From contig CAVWLF010000013.1 of the NCBI GenBank assembly GCA_963755815.1, positions 1 through 64,000 on the forward strand: DNA of 64,000 nt. Reading direction: 5' to 3'. Under the pieces are notes generated by a model. That model saw only the letters and a program-made list of their open reading frames with translations. It did no database searches and was not told where the DNA came from. A program made the position numbers and the translations under genes. This DNA is from Palsa-506 sp963755815 (GTDB lineage: Bacteria; Actinomycetota; Actinomycetes; Streptosporangiales; Streptosporangiaceae). Positions 54,158-61,400 of the stretch are shown in pieces (the first letter of the stretch is position 1; every line of letters starts with the position of its first letter).

Positions 54158-57100
54158 ATGAACTTCGCGCAGCGGCATATCGGACCGTCCAAGCCCGAGC
54201 AGGACCAGATGCTCGCCGCCGTCGGCTATGGCTCGCTGGACGAGCTGACCGGCGCCGCGCTGCCCGCCGGCCTGGCCACGACCGCCGCGCTGAAGCTGCC
54301 CCCGCCGCTGAGCGAGGCCGATGCCCTGGCCGAGCTGCGCCGCCTGGCAGGCCAGAACGAGGTCCTCACCTCGATGATCGGCCTGGGCTATTACGGCACC
54401 GTGACGCCGGCCGTGATCCGCCGCAACGTGCTGGAGAACCCGGCCTGGTACACGGCCTACACGCCGTACCAGCCCGAGATCTCGCAGGGTCGGCTGGAGG
54501 CGCTGCTCAATTTCCAGACCATGATCGAGGACCTGACCGCGCTGCCGCTGGCCGGGGCGTCAATGCTGGACGAGGCGACGGCGGCGGCCGAGGCGATGAC
54601 CCTGGCCCGGCGGGCGGCCGGGCGGGGCCGGATCTTCCTGGCCGACGCCGACTGCCTGCCGCAGGTGCTCGCCGTGCTGGCCACCCGGGCCGAGCCGCTC
54701 GGCATCGAGCTGATCACCGCGCCGCTGACTCCCGAGCTGGTGGCCGCCCAGCCGGATGGCGAGCTGTTCGGGGTGCTGATGCAGTACCCGGGCGCCAGCG
54801 GGCAGATCCGCGACCTGCGCCCGGTGATCGCGGCCGCGCACGACCGCGGCGCTCTCGCCGCCGTGGCGGCCGACCTGCTGGCGCTGACGCTGCTCACGCC
54901 GCCCGGTGAGCTTGGCGCGGACATCGCGGTGGGCAGCACGCAGCGTTTCGGGGTGCCGATGGGGTTCGGCGGGCCGCACGCTGGCTACATCAGCGTCCGG
55001 GACGGGCTGAAGCGGCAGCTGCCCGGGCGGCTGGTCGGCGTCTCCGTCGACGCGGCCGGGCACCCCGCCTACCGGCTCGCGCTGCAGGCCCGCGAGCAGC
55101 ACATCCGCCGCGAGAAGGCGACCAGCAATATTTGCACGGCCCAGGTCCTGCTGGCCGTCATCGCCGCGATGTACGCGGCCTACCACGGTCCCGAGGGCCT
55201 GACCGAGATCGCCCAGCGCGTGCACGACCGGGCAGCAACTCTCGCCCGGACCCTGCAGGATCAAGGATTTGAAACGGGGCCCGCGGCCTTCTTCGACACC
55301 GTCCAGGTCAGCGTCCCCGGCGGAGCGGCCGAGGCCGCCGCCCGGGCCCGCGCGGCCGGTTACAACCTGTACCTGGCCGACGCGGACACCGTGCAGATCG
55401 CCTGTGACGAGACCACCACCGACGAGCACCTGCGGGACGTCGTCGCGGCCGTCTGCGGCGGCCAGCCGGAAGCCGTCCGGCTGCGGGACACGGCCGGTCC
55501 CGCGGCTGCCGCCAGCCCCGCCGGCGCCGCCGAGGGCGCCAGCCCCGCCGAGGGCGCCAGCGCCGCCGGGGCCGGTGAGCTGCCGGCCGGGCTGCGGCGT
55601 ACCTCGGGTTTCCTCGACCACCCGGTCTTCAGCGCGCACCGCAACGAGACCGCGATGCTGCGGTACCTGCGGCGGCTGGCGGACATGGACATCGCGCTGG
55701 ACCGGTCGATGATCCCGCTGGGCTCCTGCACCATGAAGCTGAACGCGGCGGCCGAGATGGAGGCCATCACCTGGCCCGAGTTCGCGGGGCTGCATCCGTT
55801 CGCCCCGCCCGCGCAGGCGGCCGGCTACCTGGAGCTGATCCGGGGCCTGGAAGCGGCGCTGACCGAGATCACCGGGTACGCCGCGGTCAGCGTCCAGCCG
55901 AACGCGGGATCGCAGGGCGAGCTGGCCGGGCTGCTGGCCATCCGCGCCTATCACCGGTCGCGCAGCGAGCCGGAACGGAACGTCTGCCTGATTCCGGAAT
56001 CGGCCCACGGCACCAACGCGGCCAGCGCGGTGCTGGCCGGCCTGCGGGTGGTCGTCGTCAAGTGCGGCTCCGACGGTGCCATCGACCTCGGTGACCTGCG
56101 TGCGAAGCTGGCCGCGCACGCGGGCACGATCGCGGCGATCATGCTGACCTACCCGTCCACCAATGGCGTGTTCGAGGAGACGGTCAGCGGCGTGTGCGAA
56201 GAGGTGCACGCGGCAGGCGGCCAGGTCTACGTCGATGGCGCGAACCTGAATGCGCTGGTCGGGCTGGCCCGGCCGGGCAGCTTCGGTGCCGACGTGTCGC
56301 ACCTGAACCTGCACAAGACCTTCTGCATCCCGCATGGCGGCGGCGGTCCGGGCGTCGGCCCGGTCGCGGTGCGGGCGCACCTGGCCCCGTTCCTGCCCGG
56401 TCACCCGATGCTGGCGGGGCCAGCGGCCCGGTCGGCTGGGGCCATCCCGGCTGGGAGCAGCCCGGACGAGGCTAGCCCGGCCGGGGCTGACGGTCCGGCC
56501 GGGGCTGACAGTCCGGCCGGCCCGGTCGGCCCGGTGGCCGCCGCGCCCTACGGGTCGGCCGGGATCCTGCCGATCTCCTGGGCCTACATCCGGATGATGG
56601 GCGCCGACGGCCTGCGCGAGGCCACTCAGGTCGCGATTCTGTCCGCCAACTACATCGCCGCCCGCGTCGGCCCGTCCTTCCCCGTGCTCTACACCGGCCG
56701 CGGCGGGCTAGTGGCGCATGAGTGCATCCTGGACCTGCGGCCGATCACCAGCGAGACCGGGATCACCGCCGAGGACGTGGCGAAGCGGCTGATCGACTAC
56801 GGGTTCCACGCGCCCACGATGTCGTTCCCGGTGGCCGGCACGCTGATGGTGGAGCCCACGGAGAGCGAGGACCTGGCCGAACTGGACCGGTTCTGCGATG
56901 CGATGATCGCGATCTCCGGCGAGATCTCCCGGGTGGCGTCCGGCCAGGACGACGCCACCGACAACCCGCTGAAGAACGCGCCGCACACGGCGGCGATGCT
57001 GATCGCCTCCGACTGGAAGCATCCCTACCAGCGCGAGGACGCAGCCTATCCGGTACCGGGGGACCGGCGGGCCAAGTACTGGCCGCCGGTCCGGCGGATC

Positions 57101-57166
57101 GACCAGGCGTATGGCGACCGGAACCTGATGTGCGCCTGCCCGCCGCCCGAGGCATTCGAGGACTGA
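54158..57166 (+). CDS. gcvP: Glycine dehydrogenase (decarboxylating), P protein
   Basis: A 1,002-residue P-protein of the glycine cleavage system, a PLP enzyme that decarboxylates glycine and loads the aminomethyl on H-protein. The PLP-binding Lys is in LNLHKTFCIPHGGGGPGVGP. Other hallmarks are SMIGLGYYGTVTP, PYQPEISQGRLEALLNFQ and GSCTMKLNAAAEMEAITWPE. CAGGAG precedes ATG 54158. Two Ala/Gly/Pro/Ser-rich inserts (about residues 445-470 and 760-790) are unusual. It is controlled by the upstream glycine riboswitch. gcvT/gcvH are not in the window. Confidence 0.95.
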   Translation: MNFAQRHIGPSKPEQDQMLAAVGYGSLDELTGAALPAGLATTAALKLPPPLSEADALAELRRLAGQNEVLTSMIGLGYYGTVTPAVIRRNVLENPAWYTAYTPYQPEISQGRLEALLNFQTMIEDLTALPLAGASMLDEATAAAEAMTLARRAAGRGRIFLADADCLPQVLAVLATRAEPLGIELITAPLTPELVAAQPDGELFGVLMQYPGASGQIRDLRPVIAAAHDRGALAAVAADLLALTLLTPPGELGADIAVGSTQRFGVPMGFGGPHAGYISVRDGLKRQLPGRLVGVSVDAAGHPAYRLALQAREQHIRREKATSNICTAQVLLAVIAAMYAAYHGPEGLTEIAQRVHDRAATLARTLQDQGFETGPAAFFDTVQVSVPGGAAEAAARARAAGYNLYLADADTVQIACDETTTDEHLRDVVAAVCGGQPEAVRLRDTAGPAAAASPAGAAEGASPAEGASAAGAGELPAGLRRTSGFLDHPVFSAHRNETAMLRYLRRLADMDIALDRSMIPLGSCTMKLNAAAEMEAITWPEFAGLHPFAPPAQAAGYLELIRGLEAALTEITGYAAVSVQPNAGSQGELAGLLAIRAYHRSRSEPERNVCLIPESAHGTNAASAVLAGLRVVVVKCGSDGAIDLGDLRAKLAAHAGTIAAIMLTYPSTNGVFEETVSGVCEEVHAAGGQVYVDGANLNALVGLARPGSFGADVSHLNLHKTFCIPHGGGGPGVGPVAVRAHLAPFLPGHPMLAGPAARSAGAIPAGSSPDEASPAGADGPAGADSPAGPVGPVAAAPYGSAGILPISWAYIRMMGADGLREATQVAILSANYIAARVGPSFPVLYTGRGGLVAHECILDLRPITSETGITAEDVAKRLIDYGFHAPTMSFPVAGTLMVEPTESEDLAELDRFCDAMIAISGEISRVASGQDDATDNPLKNAPHTAAMLIASDWKHPYQREDAAYPVPGDRRAKYWPPVRRIDQAYGDRNLMCACPPPEAFED

Positions 57167-57205
57167 CCCACCCGCGCCGGTTATCCGCCGCTACCAGGAG
57201 GCATG

Positions 57206-57535
57206 ATGCAGGTCATCAAGAACGCCGGCAATTACACCACGCCCGGCGGGGAGGCGGGCAACCACTGGATCGAGCACCTGAGGGTCGCGGATCTCAGCGT
57301 GGGCACCTATTCCGTCCAGCGCGGCGGTACTGATGACCAGACACCGCACACCGAGGACGAGATCTACGTGGTGACGGCCGGGCAGGCGACGCTGGAGGCC
57401 GGCGGCCAGCGGGCCCGGGTCGGCCCCGGCGCGGTCATCTACGTGGCGGCGGGCGAGGTGCACCGGTTCACGGACGTCACCGCCGACCTGGCCGCCCTGG
57501 TGCTGTTCGCCCCGGCCGAGGGCGCCCGCGCCTAG
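57206..57535 (+). CDS. Cupin-domain protein
   Basis: A 109-residue single cupin: GTYSVQRGGTDDQTPHTEDE and GAVIYVAAGEVHRFTD give the two metal-binding motifs (His/His/Glu and late His). The function is unknown. AGGAGG at 57196-57201 favours ATG 57206 over 57203. Its TAG stop (57533-57535) is inside the left 21-bp repeat. Confidence 0.82.
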   Translation: MQVIKNAGNYTTPGGEAGNHWIEHLRVADLSVGTYSVQRGGTDDQTPHTEDEIYVVTAGQATLEAGGQRARVGPGAVIYVAAGEVHRFTDVTADLAALVLFAPAEGARA

Positions 57536-57550
57536 ATCGTTGACCGGGAA
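57530..57550. repeat. 21-bp inverted repeat, left end of DUF222/HNH unit
   Basis: The sequence beginning GCCTAGATCGTTGACCGGGA, plus a final A, is perfectly repeated in inverse at 59753-59773, 2,244 bp apart end to end. The unit between holds the DUF222/HNH gene and a short dehydrogenase remnant. The left copy contains the stop codon of the cupin. Confidence 0.85.
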
Positions 57551-57871
57551 GTACGGGCAGCTCAGCGGTCATAGGTGATCAGCGAGCGTTTTGACGGGGG
57601 CGCCGATTTGCCAGTTGTGTGCCAGATTGCGGCATTGAGCGCGAGGAGGCGCTGGAAGACCCGGGCGGCGCACAGTCCGGCCGCGGGCCGCCGTGGTGTT
57701 CCGGGCCGTCTGGCGCGCTCGCAGCGTTCCCGTATCAGGCGATGACCACCTTGCCCTCGACCATGGCCGCCTCTGGGGTGGGGCGAGGTCATGAGTGGCC
57801 GGGTTCCGCGGCCGGAGCCCGGGGATCGGGCTAGCGGCCGCGCCCTGACCCCGGTTGGTGACGCTGCCTGG
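57551..57871. other. Gap with a trace of a dehydrogenase C-terminus
   Basis: About 320 bases without a gene. On the minus strand, 57735-57770 reads EAAMVEGKVVIA followed by TGA, like the end of a zinc-type alcohol dehydrogenase or quinone reductase; the rest of such a gene is absent. No promoter is seen. Confidence 0.3.
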
Positions 57872-59545
57872 TTAGGCGGCGCGGGCGGGTGGTCCGTGGC
57901 TGTTCAGGGTGCGTTGCTGGTCGGGGCTGCTGGCGGTGGTGGTGCCGTCGGGGTGCAGGGTGAGGTGCCAGCCCCAGCGGTGGATGGCGGTGAGGTGGTG
58001 GAAGGCGCAGAGCAGGATGAGGTTGTTCAGGCTGGTGGTGCCGCCGTGGCTGCGGGGTTTGACATGGTGGGCCTGGCAGGCGGCGGGGCGCTGGCGGCAG
58101 CCGGGGAACCGGCAGCAGCGGTCCCGGGCGATCACGGCGCGTCGCAGGTGGTCGGGGATGGTCTTGGCGGCCCGGCCCACGTCCAGCGGCAGGCTGATGC
58201 TGCCGGCCGCGCTGTCGGGGAGGCCGGTGCGCAAGAACGCGGCCAGCCCGGCCGGGCCGGACAGCAGATCCGCGGCATGACGCAGGATCAGCCGCCGGAC
58301 GGCCGCGGCTTTCGGGGACTGCGGCCCGTACGGCGACCGCTGGCCGTGCGGGGGCTGCGGTTCCGGCATGGACGGCAGGTCGAACCCGGACCCCACGCCG
58401 TACCCGGACCTCCCGCCGTACCCGGACCTCCCGCCGTACCCGGACCTCCCGCCGTACCCGGATCCGGGGCCGTACCGGGCCGGCGGTGCGCTCTCCCCGA
58501 GCCGCGCCGGGTCGTGGCGGAGGAGGGCGGCGGTGAGCTGGTCCAGGACGGCCGGGTCGACGTGCCCGGACACCACCGGCACGATCGTCGCGTCACAATC
58601 GCTGCCCGGCGCCGCCGCAGGGCCGCGCGCCGCCCACGCCGCCTCCGCGCTGGCGGCGCCGTCCAGGCCGCGGAGCTGATCCAGGGTCATATGCAACTGG
58701 ATCAGTGTCGGCTGCCCGGCCCGGTCGGGCACGCAGCCAGAGGCGATCAGCTGCCGGCAGGCTTCTTCCAGCCCGTCATGGTGGCGCTGGCCCTTAGTGC
58801 GGGTGTCCTCCGGGCCGGTCTTCTTGCTGAACGCATCCAGCACCGCGTCCAGCGCAGCGGCGCACTGCGGGGTTAGGTCACCTTCGACCCGGCCCGCGTC
58901 ATGCAGGGTGCGGTCCAGCCGCAGCCACCGATCCGCGAACCCGCCACCATCATCGGTGTCGGGCTGGGCGCAGCGGCGCCGCATCTCCTCCGCCAGCCCG
59001 GCCAGATCCGCCAGCTCCGCGCCGCCCGCCGCAGCCGCCAGCAAAATCTGATCGGCGTCCGCCTGCTTACCTTCGGGGAGCTTGGCGGTCCAGGAGCAGA
59101 TCTCCCGCGCCCACGACGCCGAAATCTCCCCCGCCGCCAGCGCCTCCCCGACCGCCGGGTGGGCGGCCAGCCGGCGCGCCCAGCCGACCGCGCCGGCCGC
59201 CGCGCCGTTCGTGATCCGGGTCTGCCACCGCAGCCACGCCCGCGCCGTGCCCTGCCCGTCGTCCTGGCAGCCGCCGGAGGAGATGAACGCGGCTAACGCC
59301 CCGGCCCGCGCCGCGGTGTGCAGCGACTCGGCCCGCTCCAACCCGCGCAGGCACTCGGCCTGCGCCGCGGCCGGCAGCGACGCCATATCCGCCGACGCCA
59401 GGTACGCCAGCGCGGCCTGGGCCATCGCCACCGCCTCCGCCGCGCTCACCGGAACCCCCGCCGCCGGCGCATGCGCTCCCCCTGCCACTGCGGGGGGTGC
59501 GGCGGGATCGGCGGCGGTTCGGGGTGGCTGGCCGGGCAGGCACAT
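57872..59545 (-). CDS. DUF222/HNH endonuclease (13E12 repeat family)
   Basis: A 557-residue protein: an N-terminal DUF222 domain (LASADMASLPAAAQAECLRG, ARAWLRWQTRITNGAAAGAV) and a C-terminal HNH nuclease (CCRFPGCRQRPAACQAHHV, SHGGTTSLNNLILLCAFHHL). A Tyr-Gly-Gly-Arg-Ser-Gly repeat sits between them, encoded by perfect 18-bp units at 58398-58451. AAGGAGG precedes ATG 59545; the frame opens at ATG 59581. Upstream on the minus strand TTGTCA and TATGAA are spaced as -35/-10, and a degenerate LexA-type box overlaps the start. In Mycobacterium, 13E12 genes lie in repeated, SOS-linked elements. Confidence 0.9.
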   Translation of the reverse strand: MCLPGQPPRTAADPAAPPAVAGGAHAPAAGVPVSAAEAVAMAQAALAYLASADMASLPAAAQAECLRGLERAESLHTAARAGALAAFISSGGCQDDGQGTARAWLRWQTRITNGAAAGAVGWARRLAAHPAVGEALAAGEISASWAREICSWTAKLPEGKQADADQILLAAAAGGAELADLAGLAEEMRRRCAQPDTDDGGGFADRWLRLDRTLHDAGRVEGDLTPQCAAALDAVLDAFSKKTGPEDTRTKGQRHHDGLEEACRQLIASGCVPDRAGQPTLIQLHMTLDQLRGLDGAASAEAAWAARGPAAAPGSDCDATIVPVVSGHVDPAVLDQLTAALLRHDPARLGESAPPARYGPGSGYGGRSGYGGRSGYGGRSGYGVGSGFDLPSMPEPQPPHGQRSPYGPQSPKAAAVRRLILRHAADLLSGPAGLAAFLRTGLPDSAAGSISLPLDVGRAAKTIPDHLRRAVIARDRCCRFPGCRQRPAACQAHHVKPRSHGGTTSLNNLILLCAFHHLTAIHRWGWHLTLHPDGTTTASSPDQQRTLNSHGPPARAA

Positions 59546-59566
59546 CGCGGGCGGCACCTCCTTATT

Positions 59567-59580
59567 CGAATCTATGTTCA
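59567..59580. promoter_or_regulatory. Degenerate SOS-box-like site before the HNH gene
   Basis: CGAATCTATGTTCA has the form CGAAC-N4-GTTCG with two changes. It overlaps the -10-like TATGAA (minus strand). SOS boxes are reported upstream of Mycobacterium 13E12 genes, so LexA control is plausible but not shown. Confidence 0.35.
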
Positions 59581-59752
59581 TACACTAATCACCGGGTCTG
59601 ACAAAACAAGGCTGTGCCAGCCGTACTGCTCAGGAAATTTCGCCGTTCGTGATCGGGGGAGGGGATCGGCGGCAGCGGGACGTGCCTCGTTCTGGCTCGT
59701 CCGCGAAAACCGCGGGGGAGTGGCCGGTAGCTCCCGGGGAGCGGCCGGCCGT

Positions 59753-59773
59753 TTCCCGGTCAACGATCTAGGC
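59753..59773. repeat. 21-bp inverted repeat, right end of DUF222/HNH unit
   Basis: Exact inverse copy of the left end at 57530-57550. It contains the last four sense codons and the TGA of the convergent-side glycosyltransferase gene, so both flanking genes end inside a repeat copy. 59582-59752 inside the unit holds only the HNH promoter region. Confidence 0.85.
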
Positions 59774-61366
59774 TCGCCAGCGCCCCGTGCGGCCCGTGCG
59801 GCCGTCCCTTCCATTCACCGCCCCGGCCGCGGTAGTGCCGCCGGGCCGAGTCGGCCGTCATCGCGGCGTACAAGATGGCGATCAGCGGCAGCGACGGGGC
59901 CCGGAGCGGCGACAGCCCGTACAGGCGCAGGATCGGCAGGTACGTGGCCGACATGGCGGCCCAGCCCGCCGCGCCCGCCACGGCGAGCCAGCCGGACGCC
60001 GCGCCGCCGCCCGCGGCGAGCCCGGCCAGCACCGCGGCCGGCGGCAGCAGGTAGAGCCAGAGCAGGCCGGCCAGCGTCCCGGCCAGCGCGGCAGGCGAGT
60101 AGCGCAACTGGGTATACGCACTGCGCGTTACCATCTGCCACAGATCGGCCAGCCGCGGGTAGGGCCTGATGCTGGTGATATCCGTGCTCAGCCCCAGCCA
60201 GCAGCGCGCGGCCGGGCGGGCGGACTGCATCAGCTGGCCGAGCGCCACGTCGTCAATCAGCGCGCCCCGGATGCGCTCAAGCCCGCCGGCCGCCGCCAAT
60301 TCCCGCCGCCGGATCAGCATGCATCCGCCCGCGGCGGCCGCGGTACGGGCGCCGGGCCGGTTGACCAGCCGGAACGGGTACAGCTGAGCGAAGAAGTAAA
60401 CGAAGGCCGGGACCAGTAGCCGCTCCCAGCCGGTATCGGCCCGCAGCAGTGCCATCTGCGATACCAGCACGCGGTCGTCGGCCTGGGCCGCGCGGACCAG
60501 CGCGGCCAGGGTGTCCGGCCGGTAGGCGATGTCGGCGTCGGTGAACAGCACGTACTCGGCATCGCCCGCGGCCCGCAGCCCCTGTGCCATCGCCCAGACT
60601 TTTCCGGCCCAGCCCGCGGGAGTCCGGGTGCCCGCGACTATCCGGAGCCTGCCGCCGGGCAGGGCGGCCTGATTTTCCCGCCCCGCCGCACGGTCACCCG
60701 CGGCACGGTCATCCATGGCGCGGCCGTCCGCGGCACGGCCGTCCGCGGCATTGTCATCCATGGCACGGTCATCCATGGCGCGGCCGCCCACGGCACGGCC
60801 GTCCGCGGCATTGTCATCCACGGCACGGCTATCCACGGCACGGCTATCCACGGCACGGCTATCCACGGCACGGCCGCCCACGGCACGGCCGCCCACGGCA
60901 CGGCCGCCCACGGCACGGCCGTCCGCGGCGCGGCCGAGCGCGGCGGCGATGGCGGCGGTGCCGTCCGAGCTGTCGTCGTCCACCAGGACGACGGTGAACG
61001 CGCCCGGGTAATCCTGCCCGAGCAGCGTCGGCAGCGCGGCCGGAAGCACGGCTGCCTCGTTCCTGGCCGGGACGACCGCCACCACGCCGGGCCAGCGCCG
61101 GGCCCCGGCGTCGGCGCCCGGCCGCAGCGGTCCGGCGTACCCGTCCGGCCGCCCCGTGTCGGCGTCCCTGTCCGGCCGGCCCGGCCGGCGTCCCGGTCCG
61201 GCCGCCCCGGGCTGGGGTCGGCCCCCGGCAGTCGCTGATCGGTCCGCCAGTATCCGCCGCGGCCGGTCAGCAGGTAGGCCCATGCGGCGGCGGCCAGCGC
61301 GCACGCGGCAGTGGCAATCAGCACCGGCACAGCGTGGCATACCGGGGCGGGATAGCCGTGCAGCAT
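59760..61366 (-). CDS. hpnB: HpnB-like glycosyltransferase family 2 (frameshifted, with minisatellite)
   Basis: The N-terminus (VPVLIATAACALAAAAWAYL, GRGGYWRTDQRLP) reads from ATG 61366 and shifts near 61165-61195 into the main frame (GVVAVVPARNEAAVLP, VLVDDDSSDGTAAIA, AEYVLFTDADIAYRPDTLAA, AGGCMLIRRRELAAAGGLER). HpnB-type proteins are membrane-associated GT2 enzymes near hopanoid genes; no other hopanoid gene is present. Between DGT and LRIVAGTRTPAGW there is an in-frame insert of about 85 residues made of pentapeptide repeats such as AVGGR and AMDDR, encoded by a 15-bp minisatellite. The C-terminus carries several hydrophobic helices. Confidence 0.8.
60689..60943. repeat. 15-bp minisatellite, 17 units, in the glycosyltransferase gene
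   Basis: Seventeen contiguous 15-base units of the type CACGGCCGCCCACGG and CACGGCTATCCACGG, a few of them identical neighbours. All are multiples of three, so copy-number change keeps the frame. The encoded peptide repeats have the form Ala-Val/Met-Gly/Asp-Gly/Asp/Ser-Arg/Asn. Confidence 0.93.
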
Positions 61367-61400
61367 CGAGCCGGGGCGTCGGCCCGCATAGAGTTGCTGC

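Noticed and set aside
59318..60169. Plus-strand frame of 283 residues across the HNH promoter and the right repeat
   Set aside because: Arg/Ala-rich low complexity antisense to two real genes; no start signal.
60689..60943. Tandem 15-bp units considered as a CRISPR array
   Set aside because: Units are contiguous with no spacers and lie in an open coding frame; it is a minisatellite.
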